A stretch of DNA of 64,000 nt from JALYUM01 sp036688685 (GTDB lineage: Bacteria > Pseudomonadota > Gammaproteobacteria > Burkholderiales > Burkholderiaceae_D): assembly GCF_036688685.1 (NCBI RefSeq), contig NZ_JAQQPS010000019.1:70994-134993 (forward strand), given 5' to 3'. Below the pieces are notes generated by a model that did not search any database, was not told the DNA's origin, and worked only from the letters and a program-made list of their open reading frames with translations. The position numbers were made by a program, and so were the translations under genes. The number at the start of each line of letters is the position of its first letter. Positions within the stretch are counted from its first letter, which is position 1. Positions 18,621 through 27,813 of this stretch are shown here, in pieces.

Positions 18621-19664
18621 ATGCAGTTAACCATCCTCATCGTCGACGACGAACCAAGCAACCTGGCCATCATGCGCAACATCCTGCGCGAGCAATACCG
18701 GCTGGCGTTTGCCCGTTCCGGCGCCGAGGCCGAAGCGGCCGTGAAACGCCATCGTCCGGCCATGGTGCTGCTCGACATCGGCCTGCCCGACACCAACGGC
18801 GTGGAACTGTGCCGGCGCCTGAAGGCGCTCGACCCGGACAACGCCATGCGCGTCATCTTCGTTACCGGCTACCGCGATGTGGCGCACGAAGAAGCGGGCT
18901 TTCAGGCCGGCTGCGTCGATTACATCGTCAAGCCGGTGTCGCCGTCACTGGTGCGCGCGCGCGTGGCGGCGCACCTGGCCCAGGTGCGCACCAGCGCGCT
19001 GGAACGCAGCCACCACGACGCCATCCTGATGCTCGGCCATGCCGGCCACTACAACGACAGCGACACCGGCGCCCATATCTGGCGCATGGCTGCCTACGCA
19101 CGCGAACTGGCGCTGGCCCGCGGCTGGGATGCGCAAGCGGCGGACCAGCTCGAACAGGCCGCGCCCATGCACGACACCGGCAAGCTGGGCATCCCGCACA
19201 CCATCCTGCGCAAAAATGGCCCGCTCGACGCGGCCGAATGGGCCATCATGCGCACCCATCCGGCCATCGGCCACGCCATCCTCAGCCAAAGCAGCGCGCC
19301 TGTCTTCCAGCTGGCCGCCGAGGTGGCCTTGCGGCACCACGAAAAATGGGACGGCTCCGGCTACCCCGACGGCCTGGCCGGCAGCGCCATTCCCGAATCG
19401 GCACGCATCGTGGCACTGGCCGACGTATTTGACGCGCTCAGCATGGCGCGCCCTTATAAAGCGCCATGGCCGATCGCGCAGATCACCGGCTACATCATGG
19501 AAAATCGGGGCAAGCACTTTGAGCCGGCCCTGGTCGACTGTTTCGTGACAGCCTTGCCGACCCTGCTCGACGTCAGATCGCGCTGGCAGGCCAGGGAAGA
19601 AGCCATGCTGGTGCATGACATCAATTTCGATGGCAGCATTGTTGCTGAAAGAGCTGGTAAATAA
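18621..19664 (+). CDS. Response regulator with HD-GYP c-di-GMP phosphodiesterase domain
   Basis: 347 residues. Receiver domain 1-120 with phospho-acceptor D52 (LLDIGLPDTNG) and Lys in IVKPVS. HD-GYP domain about 140-330 with H184-D185 (MHDTGKLGIP), HH-EKWD and G247-Y248-P249. It should hydrolyse c-di-GMP when phosphorylated. It starts three bases after the hybrid-kinase stop, so co-transcription and probably cognate phosphotransfer are likely. Cytosolic. Confidence 0.9.
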   Translation: MQLTILIVDDEPSNLAIMRNILREQYRLAFARSGAEAEAAVKRHRPAMVLLDIGLPDTNGVELCRRLKALDPDNAMRVIFVTGYRDVAHEEAGFQAGCVDYIVKPVSPSLVRARVAAHLAQVRTSALERSHHDAILMLGHAGHYNDSDTGAHIWRMAAYARELALARGWDAQAADQLEQAAPMHDTGKLGIPHTILRKNGPLDAAEWAIMRTHPAIGHAILSQSSAPVFQLAAEVALRHHEKWDGSGYPDGLAGSAIPESARIVALADVFDALSMARPYKAPWPIAQITGYIMENRGKHFEPALVDCFVTALPTLLDVRSRWQAREEAMLVHDINFDGSIVAERAGK

Positions 19665-19693
19665 TCTGGTGAATTTGGTTTTTTCCAGTAAAT

Positions 19694-19722
19694 TTGTTTC
19701 TCCATGCCAATATGCGTATAAT
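19694..19722 (+). promoter_or_regulatory. Sigma-70 type promoter of the HTH-receiver gene
   Basis: TTGTTT (19694-19699), a 17-base spacer and a consensus TATAAT (19717-19722) lie in an AT-rich gap between the HD-GYP stop and the next ATG. A start of transcription near 19729 would give a leader of about 24 bases. Confidence 0.65.
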
Positions 19723-19752
19723 GTTGGTTTCCCTGCCAACCATCTGACTCCC

Positions 19753-20364
19753 ATGCCAAGCCCCGACGTATGTACTACGCAAAAGGCCGCCGAAATCCTC
19801 GGCGTCTCCGTCACGTCGGTGCAGCAACTGGTTGAATCGGGCGTCATCGAAGCCTGGAAAACCAAGGGCGGACACCGCCGCATTCCGCTGGCCGCAGTGC
19901 AGGCTTACATGGGCGCCACCAGCGGACATGTACGCACAGCGTTGTCACATCACAACGGCGCTGCGCCGGCGTCGATCCTGGTGGTGGAAGACAATCCGAT
20001 GCAACGCGCGCTGTATGACAAGCAAATCGGCAGCTGGGCGTTGCCTGCTGTCGTGCGCTTTTGCGAAACTGGCTACCAGGCCCTGATCGAGATTGCGCGC
20101 GACAAGCCGGATATCCTGCTGGCCGATATCGTCATGGAAGGCATCGATGGATACGAGGTGATCCGCACCATCCTGGCCGATCCGGTGCTGGCGAACATGA
20201 ACATCGCCATGCTGTCGAGCCTGACACCGGAACAACTTGCCGAGCGCGGCGGCGTGCCGCCAGGGGTCGTATTCTTTGCCAAGCCGGTCAATTACGACGA
20301 GTTGCGCGGCTACCTGCGCGCCTGTTGTGCACAGCAGGTCCGGCGCGTCATACCGGCCGGCTGA
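19753..20364 (+). CDS. Excisionase/MerR-type HTH domain fused to a receiver domain
   Basis: 203 residues from the ATG at 19753, which follows a good promoter; the open frame extends upstream over the HD-GYP end but without need. Residues 5-55 form a helix-turn-helix of the excisionase type (TTQKAAEILGVSVTSVQQLV, then GGHRRIP). Residues 75-195 are a receiver with acidic pair ED, acceptor Asp in LLADIVMEG and Lys in FFAKPVN. DNA-binding and receiver order is inverted relative to usual response regulators. It is presumably a transcription factor controlled by one of the neighbouring kinases. The target is unknown. Confidence 0.8.
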   Translation: MPSPDVCTTQKAAEILGVSVTSVQQLVESGVIEAWKTKGGHRRIPLAAVQAYMGATSGHVRTALSHHNGAAPASILVVEDNPMQRALYDKQIGSWALPAVVRFCETGYQALIEIARDKPDILLADIVMEGIDGYEVIRTILADPVLANMNIAMLSSLTPEQLAERGGVPPGVVFFAKPVNYDELRGYLRACCAQQVRRVIPAG

Positions 20365-20394
20365 ACCCCTTTTCCACCTTGTTGCGGTTGCGCC

Positions 20395-20769
20395 ATGCGT
20401 CTCGCCTATATTGCCATTGACCCGCAGGAACTGCTTGCCGCCACGGCCGGCGACGCTGCGCTGTTTTGCAGTCTGTCGCACATTTTTCTCGACGCTGCCC
20501 CAGCCGCGTTCGCCCGGATGGAGCAGGCCGGCCAGCTCGACGCGGGCGGCGCGTCCAGTGCCTTCATCGCCGCCAGTCATTCCTTGCGCGGGATGACCGC
20601 CCTGGTCGGCGCGCGCGCACTGACGGCGCAGCTGGCCGAGCTCGAGCGGCAGGCCAAGGATGGCCACTGTCCGGCCGGCAGCGCCCTGGCGCCGGCCAGC
20701 AGTTTGCTCGCGCTGGTGTGCGACGAAGTGCGGCGCAGCATGGACAGTGCGCCGGGCGACCCTGCATGA
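20395..20769 (+). CDS. Stand-alone Hpt phosphotransfer protein
   Basis: 124-residue helical protein with the Hpt signature around the acceptor His (AASHSLRGMTALVGA). It would shuttle phosphate between a receiver of a hybrid kinase and a downstream receiver. Its stop overlaps the start of the next hybrid kinase (ATGA at 20766-20769), and that kinase has a receiver but no Hpt of its own, so the two are natural partners. Confidence 0.8.
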   Translation: MRLAYIAIDPQELLAATAGDAALFCSLSHIFLDAAPAAFARMEQAGQLDAGGASSAFIAASHSLRGMTALVGARALTAQLAELERQAKDGHCPAGSALAPASSLLALVCDEVRRSMDSAPGDPA

Positions 20770-22928
20770 AGCGGGCCGCACTGGCCGAGCGCATCCGTCC
20801 GCAGACGGCACTGGCCATCATCGGTGCGCTGCTGATCGGCCTGCTGGCTGTGCACACACTGGCCTCCGCCTGGCTGCTGCGCTCGGAGGCGCTGGACGAC
20901 TGGCGCCAGGACCTGAACAACCTCTCGCTGCTGCTGGCTGAAAATACGGCGCAGTCCATGACTGCCGCCGAACTGGTGCTCGCCAGCGTCGCCGACGAAG
21001 TGCACAGCGGCCTGCCGGCCAGCGGCGCCGCCCTGCAGGCCGCGTTCCGCAATGAGCAGACCCACCAGATGCTACGCCACAAAATCGGCGGCGTGCCGCA
21101 AATCGATGTCGCCACCATCTCCGGCGCCGACGGCACGGTGGTGGCATTTACGCGCGCCTGGCCGACCCCGGCGATCAATCTGGCGCAGCGCGACTATTTT
21201 AGCTGGCACCGCGACCACCCCGGCCGCGCCGTCCACCTCAGCGCGCCGGTGCAGAACAAGGGCAACGGCAAGTGGACGTTTTACCTGAGCCAGCGCATTG
21301 ACGACGCCGACGGAAAATTCCTGGGCGTGGTGCTGGTCGGCCTGTCCTGCGATTTTTTCAGCGACTTTTTTCAGCGTACCAATATCGGCGAAGAAGCCGC
21401 CGTGTCGCTGTACCGGCGCGACTTCAGCTTGCTCGCGCGCTGGCCGGCCGCGCCAGCACAGATGGGGCGTAAAAACCTGAGCGGCTCCACCTTCAACATC
21501 ATTGAGCGCGGCAAGGGTGCGACCGTGATGGAACTGGATGGCCCGCGCGCCGCGCAGGACGGCAAACGGGTCAGTCGCCTCGGCGCCGCGCGTCTGGTGC
21601 GCGGCCAGCCGCTGATCATCAACGTGACCGTCACCGAAGATGTGTACCTGGCCAGCTGGTGGCGCATGCTCAAGGCGATGGGCGGCGCGGCGCTGGTCAA
21701 CCTGATCGCACTGACGCTGGCCCTGATGGCGATGGCAGCCCTGCTGCGCCGGCGCGAACGCGATGCCGAGCGCGCCGTCGCCCTGCAGGAACAGGCGCAA
21801 GCGGCGAATGCCGCCAAATCACGCTTCCTGGCCCTGGTCAGCCATGAAATCCGCACGCCGCTGGCCGGCATTTCCGGCATGAATGCATTGCTGCTCGAGA
21901 CCCTGCTGGATCCGGTCCAGCGCGAGTATGCCGGCCATGTCGACACCAGCGCGGCGAATCTGATGCGCATCCTGAACGATATTCTCGACCTGTCCAAGGT
22001 CGAGGCCGGGAAGCTGGCAGTGACGCCGGCCGCTTTCGACCCGCGCCAACTGGTGCAGGAAGTGCTGGCGCTATACCAGCCGCAGGCGCTGCGCAAAGGG
22101 CTGGAGCTGGTCGCCAGCATCGACCCGGCAGTGGCGCCGGCCGTGCGTTCGGACCCGGCGCGCATCGCGCAGGTGCTGGGCAACCTGGTCAGCAACGCGA
22201 TCAAGTTCACGGCGGCCGGCCAAGTGCGCATCCTGCTGGCCCCGGATCCGGCCACTGGCGAGCTGGTGTTCACGGTGCAGGACAGCGGCATCGGCATCAC
22301 GCCCGAACAATTGCAGCGCCTGTTCCAGCCCTACGCGCAGGGTGGCGACCATATCAGCGGTTTGTACGGCGGCACCGGCCTGGGCCTGGCGATTTGCAAA
22401 CAGCTGGTCGAACTACTGGATGGCACGATCGCTTGTACCAGCGAACCTGGCGCCGGTTCGTGCTTCCATTTCGCCCTCGCCTGCCCGGCCGTGGCGACAC
22501 CAGCACCGGCGCGCATGCCGGCGCCGACGCCGCCAGGAATGGCTGCGTCGGGCCGCATCCTGCTGGTCGACGATACCGCCATGAACCTGCAACTGGCCCG
22601 CGTGCAGCTGCAGCGGCGCGGCTACCAGGTCGACACGGCCGGGAACGGCGCCATGGCCCTGGCCGCGCTGGAGCACCAGGACTATGACGTCGTCCTGATG
22701 GACTGCATGATGCCGGTCATGGACGGTTACCAGGCTTGCCGCGCACTACGCGCGCGCGAGAAGCAACTGGGCCTGCCCGCTACGCCGGTCATCGCCCTGA
22801 CGGCCGCCGCCGGCGATGAGGAACGCGCGCTGTGCCTGGCCGCCGGCATGGACGATTTTCTGCCCAAGCCGTTTAGCGCCGACCAGCTGTACGCGCTGGT
22901 CGCGCGCTGGACGCCGCAACCGGCCTGA
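20766..22928 (+). CDS. Hybrid sensor histidine kinase with dCache sensor and C-terminal receiver
   Basis: 720 residues from the ATG overlapping the Hpt stop. TM segments at about 15-37 and 298-322 bracket a periplasmic dCache-type sensor (INLAQRDYFSWHRDHPG is a typical ligand-pocket segment). HisKA carries H360 (LVSHEIRTPLAG), HATPase has NAIKFT, DSGIGI and GGTGLGL, and the receiver has D646 (LMDCMMPVMDG) and Lys in LPKPF. It needs an external Hpt to complete a phosphorelay, supplied by the gene just upstream. The ligand is unknown. Confidence 0.9.
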   Translation: MKRAALAERIRPQTALAIIGALLIGLLAVHTLASAWLLRSEALDDWRQDLNNLSLLLAENTAQSMTAAELVLASVADEVHSGLPASGAALQAAFRNEQTHQMLRHKIGGVPQIDVATISGADGTVVAFTRAWPTPAINLAQRDYFSWHRDHPGRAVHLSAPVQNKGNGKWTFYLSQRIDDADGKFLGVVLVGLSCDFFSDFFQRTNIGEEAAVSLYRRDFSLLARWPAAPAQMGRKNLSGSTFNIIERGKGATVMELDGPRAAQDGKRVSRLGAARLVRGQPLIINVTVTEDVYLASWWRMLKAMGGAALVNLIALTLALMAMAALLRRRERDAERAVALQEQAQAANAAKSRFLALVSHEIRTPLAGISGMNALLLETLLDPVQREYAGHVDTSAANLMRILNDILDLSKVEAGKLAVTPAAFDPRQLVQEVLALYQPQALRKGLELVASIDPAVAPAVRSDPARIAQVLGNLVSNAIKFTAAGQVRILLAPDPATGELVFTVQDSGIGITPEQLQRLFQPYAQGGDHISGLYGGTGLGLAICKQLVELLDGTIACTSEPGAGSCFHFALACPAVATPAPARMPAPTPPGMAASGRILLVDDTAMNLQLARVQLQRRGYQVDTAGNGAMALAALEHQDYDVVLMDCMMPVMDGYQACRALRAREKQLGLPATPVIALTAAAGDEERALCLAAGMDDFLPKPFSADQLYALVARWTPQPA

Positions 22929-22974
22929 CAGCTGTTCGCCGCGCTCTTCCAAACTTCTACATACTGAATCAGAT

Positions 22975-24018
22975 TCAGGGCGTGGCGTCGTCGCAATACT
23001 GCGTATACACCGCCAGCACCGCGGCGCGCTGCGCCACGAAGGCGCGCACGCAGGCCGGATCGAAGTGACTGCCGGCGCCGCTTTCGATCATCGCGAACGC
23101 GCGCGCCACATCCCAGGCCGGCTTGTATGGGCGCGCCGAGGTCAGCGCGTCGAACACGTCGGCCACGGCCACGATGCGTCCGTACAGGGGAATGTCGTTG
23201 CCTTTCAGGCCGCACGGGTAGCCGCTGCCATCGTATTTCTCATGGTGCGACAAGGCGATTTCTGCCGCTGCCTGCAGGACCGACGAGTTGCTGCCGGACA
23301 GGATGTCAGCGCCGATTCTGGCATGGGTGCGCATGCAGGCCAGTTCCGCACTGTCGAGCCGGCCCGGCTTGAGCAAGATTTGGTCGGGAATGCCGATTTT
23401 GCCAATGTCGTGCATCGGTGCGGCCGCGCAAATCAATTCCTGCTGCTGCGCGTCGAGCCCCAGGCCGGCGGCCAGGATGCGTGCGTACTGCGCCATGCGC
23501 ACCAAGTGGCTGCCGGTGTCGGCATCGCGAAATTCCGCCAGGCGCGCAAGGCGGTGCACCGCATCGCTCTCGCCGGCTACCACGGCGCAGGCCGCTTCCG
23601 TGACCGCGTCGGTCAAGGCCTCGGCACGCGCCATGAGCGCCACGTCGGCCTGGCGCCTTACCAGCAGGTTGCGTACCCGGGCTTGCAGTTCGATGTGATC
23701 CATCGGCTTGGTCAGGAAATCGTTGGCGCCCAGTTGCAAGGCGCGGTGGCGCACAGCGCGGTCGGTATCGGCCGTCATCATGATCGTGGCGACCGGTTCC
23801 TCTACGAACATTGCGCGCAACCGCGTCAGAAACTCCAGGCCATTCATGACCGGCATCATGTAGTCGAGCAGTACCAGGTCCGGCCTGGTGTTGCGGCACC
23901 AGTCCAGCGCCTTCAGCGGATCCTCGAGGGCCACGGTGGTTACGCCGCCGACCCCTTTGAGCATGTGCGAAAACAGTTTCAGGTTGATGTGGTCATCGTC
24001 CAGAATCAGCACCTTCAT
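22975..24018 (-). CDS. Response regulator with HD-GYP phosphodiesterase domain
   Basis: 347 residues from the ATG at 24018 (AGGGAAAT upstream). Receiver domain 1-125 with acidic pair DDD, acceptor Asp in LLDYMMPVMNG and Lys in LTKPMD. HD-GYP domain with MHDIGKIGIP, HHEKYDGSGYP and VADVFDAL, all metal and GYP residues intact. A second c-di-GMP hydrolase in this island, convergent with the hybrid kinase and divergent from the next kinase. It is likely phosphorylated by one of the two. Confidence 0.9.
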   Translation of the reverse strand: MKVLILDDDHINLKLFSHMLKGVGGVTTVALEDPLKALDWCRNTRPDLVLLDYMMPVMNGLEFLTRLRAMFVEEPVATIMMTADTDRAVRHRALQLGANDFLTKPMDHIELQARVRNLLVRRQADVALMARAEALTDAVTEAACAVVAGESDAVHRLARLAEFRDADTGSHLVRMAQYARILAAGLGLDAQQQELICAAAPMHDIGKIGIPDQILLKPGRLDSAELACMRTHARIGADILSGSNSSVLQAAAEIALSHHEKYDGSGYPCGLKGNDIPLYGRIVAVADVFDALTSARPYKPAWDVARAFAMIESGAGSHFDPACVRAFVAQRAAVLAVYTQYCDDATP

Positions 24019-24157
24019 ATTTCCCTTTGGCAATTATTATTGTGTATATTGACAAGTATAATGATTCCAACGATTTAATGGTAATTTCTGTAGATTTATT
24101 TCTTTATTCGACATATTTGTTGTATCTTGGCATCTTTGCTCACGGTTGGAGTCCTGC

Positions 24158-25834
24158 ATGCAAACAGACCCGCAGCCGAACGTCGGCCTCGAGCGGATCG
24201 ACGCGCGCGTTTTATTGGTGATCTTCGTTGTCGTCATGGTGGCTGGCATCTGGCTCGTAACGCTGGCGCAGCTGGCGCACGCGCGCACCCGGGCCATCGC
24301 CGGAGCCCAGCGCGATGCGCAAGGGCTGGCGCGCGTGTTCGAGGAACATGCGGTACGCACCATTGAGGCGGCGGACCAGGCCGTCACTTACCTGCGCTTC
24401 CGCTACAACGCGCTGGGCATAACGCTGGACGTGAATGCCGACCTGCAGCGTGGCCTGAACCCGGGCCATTTGTACAATCTGTTCACCGTGGTCGACGCGC
24501 ATGGCGACACGGTCCTGTCGAGCCAACCCTTCACCCCGACCAACCTGAGCGACCGCGAACATATCCGGGTGCATGTGGCCGGCCATACCGAGGGTTTGTT
24601 CATCAGCAAACCGGTACTCGGTCGCGTCTCGAAAAAATGGTCGATCCAGCTCACCCGCCGCATCGAGCATGGGGACGGATCGTTCAAGGGCGTGGTGGTG
24701 GCCTCGATGGACCCCTACTATTTCACGCGCCTGTATGACGAGGTCAATCTCGGGGCCCGCAGTTCAATTGCGCTGATCGGCGACGATGGCGTGGTGCACG
24801 CGCGCCGCGTTGGCCAGGTCAATTCGATCGGCCAGGACCTGCGTGGCAGCGCCCTGTTCGCGCAGATGCAGGGGCGCGCGCGCGGCACCTTTTCCGAACG
24901 CAGCCCGGTCGACCAGGTGCAGCGCCTGTATGGGTTCGAGAAAGTGGCCGGCTACCCCTTGACCGTCCTCGTCGGCCTCGACTATGGCGAGTTATTGGCC
25001 GACTACGATTCGCGGCGCGACCAGTCGCTGCTGCTGGCCAGTGTCGCCAGTGCCGCGATCCTGCTGTTCGGCGCCGCCCTGGTGGTGCTGCTGGCACGCT
25101 TGATCGAGAGCAGGAAGCGGGCCATTTCGGCGAGCCAGGCCAAATCGCGCTTCTTGTCGAATATGTCGCACGAGTTGCGCACGCCGCTCAACGGCATCCT
25201 CGGTTTCAACGCCCTGCTGCGCGAGGGGCTGAGCGATCCGCTCCAGATCGACTTCGCCGAGACCGTCGAAACCAGTGCGCGGCAATTGCTGGCCATGGTC
25301 GACGCGGCGCTCGAACTGAGCGCGCTCGAGTCCGGCCAGCAGCGTCTGGACAACGCCCCGGCCGTGCTGGCCGACGTGTTTGAACAGGCCCTGTCGGCGC
25401 ACCGCGCTGCCGCCACGGCCAAGGGGCTGCACCTGGCGCTGCGGGTCGACGCGAACGCGCCGCCAGTGCTGGTATGCGACCGGGCCAGGCTGGTGCGGGT
25501 GCTCGACATCCTGCTCAGCAATGCGGTGGGATTCACGGCGACCGGCCATGTCCTGCTGCACGCCGCCCGCACGGCCGGCGCGTGGGATTTTGCCGTGGAG
25601 GACACCGGCGTGGGTGTCCCGCTGGCGCACCATGCCAGCATTTTCAAGAAATTCTCCCCCAGCGACGACAGCGCCAGCCGCGCGCGCGCCGGCGCCGGTC
25701 TCGGGCTGGCGATTGCCGCGCAACTGGTGGCCTTGATGGGCGGATCGCTGACGCTGGCGTCGGTGCCAGGACAAGGCGCGACATTTCGCGTGTCGCTGCC
25801 GCAACGCGACCGGCAGCTGGACGGGCCCGTGTAG
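24158..25834 (+). CDS. Membrane sensor histidine kinase
   Basis: 558 residues from the ATG at 24158 (GGAG six bases upstream); a TTG four codons earlier is less likely. TM segments near 15-37 and 285-307 enclose a dCache sensor. HisKA has H338 (NMSHELRTPLNGILGF). The HATPase has NAVGFT in the N box (usual NAIKFT), DTGVGV and GAGAGLGL. There is no receiver, so its partner is in trans, perhaps the divergent HD-GYP regulator. An AT-rich 139-base gap separates the two and should hold both promoters. Confidence 0.88.
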   Translation: MQTDPQPNVGLERIDARVLLVIFVVVMVAGIWLVTLAQLAHARTRAIAGAQRDAQGLARVFEEHAVRTIEAADQAVTYLRFRYNALGITLDVNADLQRGLNPGHLYNLFTVVDAHGDTVLSSQPFTPTNLSDREHIRVHVAGHTEGLFISKPVLGRVSKKWSIQLTRRIEHGDGSFKGVVVASMDPYYFTRLYDEVNLGARSSIALIGDDGVVHARRVGQVNSIGQDLRGSALFAQMQGRARGTFSERSPVDQVQRLYGFEKVAGYPLTVLVGLDYGELLADYDSRRDQSLLLASVASAAILLFGAALVVLLARLIESRKRAISASQAKSRFLSNMSHELRTPLNGILGFNALLREGLSDPLQIDFAETVETSARQLLAMVDAALELSALESGQQRLDNAPAVLADVFEQALSAHRAAATAKGLHLALRVDANAPPVLVCDRARLVRVLDILLSNAVGFTATGHVLLHAARTAGAWDFAVEDTGVGVPLAHHASIFKKFSPSDDSASRARAGAGLGLAIAAQLVALMGGSLTLASVPGQGATFRVSLPQRDRQLDGPV

Positions 25835-25861
25835 GCCAGGGCCTTTTTGGCCGCGCCGGAT

Positions 25862-25875
25862 TTGATGTGCATCAT
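25862..25875. promoter_or_regulatory. FNR/ANR-type box upstream of a universal stress gene
   Basis: TTGATGTGCATCAT matches TTGAT-N4-ATCAA at 9 of 10 positions. Its centre is 90 bases before the ATG at 25959. A weak -10 (CATCGT, 25898-25903) would place the start of transcription about 41 bases after the box centre, as in class II FNR activation. Confidence 0.6.
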
Positions 25876-25958
25876 GGCTGCCAAGGCGTGCGCCCGGCAT
25901 CGTTTCATGCATGCTCAGGGCGCATCGGCGCCCGCGGGCTTTACCCGGGAGAACCGCC

Positions 25959-26396
25959 ATGTACCAACGTATCCTGATTCCCACCAATGGCTCCGACGCG
26001 TCGCTGCGCGCCATTCATGCCGGTATCGCCCTGGCCAAGATGTTGCATGCCGAGGTGGTCGCGCTGTCGGTCGCGCCTGAATTCCACCTGCTCTCGCTCG
26101 CGCCCAGCCAGGTCGAGCCGCCGGCTGACGCGTTCGCGTCCGAGCACCATGCGCGTGCCATGCACATGCTGCATCAGGTGAGCCATGCTGCGCGCGAGGC
26201 CGGCGTGCCCTGCACCTGCGAATTCAAGGTCTCGGATCACCCGTGGGAGGCGATCTGCACCACCGCGCGCGACCGCCAATGCGACCTCATCAACATGGCC
26301 TCGCACGGCCACAAGGGCATCAGGAGCATGCTGCTGGGCAGCCAGACCCAGAAGGTGCTGGTGCACTGCGCGGTGCCGGTGCTGGTCCAGCACTAG
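25959..26396 (+). CDS. Universal stress protein, single domain
   Basis: 145 residues from the ATG at 25959 (GGGAGA upstream). One UspA fold with the nucleotide motif G-x2-G-x9-G-S present in SHGHKGIRSMLLGSQT, so ATP binding is expected. Cytosolic. It is preceded by an FNR-type box and ends six bases from the stop of the convergent aldehyde dehydrogenase. The role under low oxygen or starvation is inferred from family and site. Confidence 0.88.
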   Translation: MYQRILIPTNGSDASLRAIHAGIALAKMLHAEVVALSVAPEFHLLSLAPSQVEPPADAFASEHHARAMHMLHQVSHAAREAGVPCTCEFKVSDHPWEAICTTARDRQCDLINMASHGHKGIRSMLLGSQTQKVLVHCAVPVLVQH

Positions 26397-26402
26397 AACG
26401 CG

Positions 26403-27770
26403 TCAAGCGACGCGGATCAGCTTCTTGTTGACGAACTCCTGGATACCGGCCGCCGACAGTTCGCGCCCGAAACCGGAATGCTTGACGCCGCCAAACGGCA
26501 ATTCAGGCGCGGTCAAGGCTTCGCTGTTGATGAAGACCATGCCGGTATCGATGCGGCGCGCCACGCGCTTGCCCCGTTCGAGGTCTTGGGTGAACACCGA
26601 ACCACCCAGGCCGAACGGCGAATCGTTGGCCAGCGCCACCGCAGCGTGCTCGTCGGCGACGCGAAAGAACAGCGCCACCGGTCCAAAAAATTCTTCCTTG
26701 TAGGCCGGATTGGCGGGCGTGATATCGGTCAGGATGGTCGGCTGCATGAAGGCGCCGGCACGGTCGACGCGCGCGCCGCCCATGATGACGCGGGCACCGG
26801 CGCCGACTGCGCGTTCAACCTGGTCAAGCAGCGTGTCAAGCGCACGTTCGGACGACAGTGGCGCCAGCGTGGTGCCCGCATCGAGCGGATCGCCGGCGCT
26901 GAACTTGGCCAGCGCGGCCTGGAACTTGTCGAGGAAGCGCTCGGCCATTGCGTCGACCACAATAAAGCGCTTCGACGCCGTGCAGGCCTGGCCGGAATTG
27001 CCCATCCGGCCGGACACGGCGCACTTGACGGCCTGGTCGAGGTCAGCATCGTCAAGCACGATAAAGGCGTCGCTGCCACCGAGTTCGAGGGTGGTTTTTT
27101 TCATGTTCTGTCCGGCGCGCGCAGCCACCACGGCACCTGCGGCTTCGCTGCCGGTCAGGGCCACGCCGCGAATGCGCGGGTCGTCGATCAGCTGCGAGAT
27201 CTGGTCTTTCGAGATGAACAGGTTGGTGTAGGCACCGTCCGGGGCGCCTGCATCCTGCAGCAACTGCGCGAACGCCAGTGCACATTGCGGCACGTTGGAC
27301 GCGTGCTTGACCATCACCACATTCCCGGCCATCAGGTTCGGGGCGGCGAAGCGGGCGATCTGATAATACGGATAATTCCACGGCTCGACGCCCAGCAGCA
27401 CGCCGATCGGGAAGCTTTCGACGACACTGTCGGTGCCGCCTGCATCGAGTTTTTGGGGCGCCAGGAAGGCTTCGGCGTGGTCGGCGTAGTAGTCGATGAT
27501 GGCCGCGCTGAGCGCCACTTCACCGGCGCTTTGCGCCAGCAATTTGCCCATTTCGAGCGTAATGAGCCGGGCCAGTTCACCAGAGCGCTCGCGCATCAGC
27601 GCCGCTGCGCGCTTGAGCACGCTCGCGCGCTCGGCATAGTTGCGTTCGCTCCAGTCGTTGGCGAAGCAGTGGCTGGCCGCTTGCAGGCGTGCCTCCATGG
27701 CGGCGTCGTCGTGGTCGTCAAAGGTGGCGAGGGTTGCGCCGTTGTACGGATTGATACTTTGGTAAGCCAT
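26403..27770 (-). CDS. NAD(P)-dependent succinate-semialdehyde dehydrogenase-type ALDH
   Basis: 455 residues, the short GabD1-like length, from the ATG at 27770 (AAGGA upstream). Catalytic Cys in NSGQACTASKRF and general-base Glu in TTLELGGSDAF are intact, with the cofactor segment LTGSEAAG. It oxidises an aldehyde, most likely succinate semialdehyde, to the acid. It might act on alpha-ketoglutarate semialdehyde, which the xyl operon cannot oxidise itself, but that is speculation: it lies 13 kb away and is closer to SSADH than to known KGSADHs. It lies 43 bases after the quinone-oxidoreductase-like gene on the same strand. Confidence 0.85.
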   Translation of the reverse strand: MAYQSINPYNGATLATFDDHDDAAMEARLQAASHCFANDWSERNYAERASVLKRAAALMRERSGELARLITLEMGKLLAQSAGEVALSAAIIDYYADHAEAFLAPQKLDAGGTDSVVESFPIGVLLGVEPWNYPYYQIARFAAPNLMAGNVVMVKHASNVPQCALAFAQLLQDAGAPDGAYTNLFISKDQISQLIDDPRIRGVALTGSEAAGAVVAARAGQNMKKTTLELGGSDAFIVLDDADLDQAVKCAVSGRMGNSGQACTASKRFIVVDAMAERFLDKFQAALAKFSAGDPLDAGTTLAPLSSERALDTLLDQVERAVGAGARVIMGGARVDRAGAFMQPTILTDITPANPAYKEEFFGPVALFFRVADEHAAVALANDSPFGLGGSVFTQDLERGKRVARRIDTGMVFINSEALTAPELPFGGVKHSGFGRELSAAGIQEFVNKKLIRVA

Positions 27771-27813
27771 GTGATGTCCTTGATTGGGTCGATGAAACAG
27801 AGGGTGATGCAAT

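Noticed and set aside
26403..27770. Aldehyde dehydrogenase as the missing xylA
   Set aside because: Length and motifs fit succinate-semialdehyde dehydrogenase better, and it is not linked to the xyl operon. Kept only as a weak candidate.
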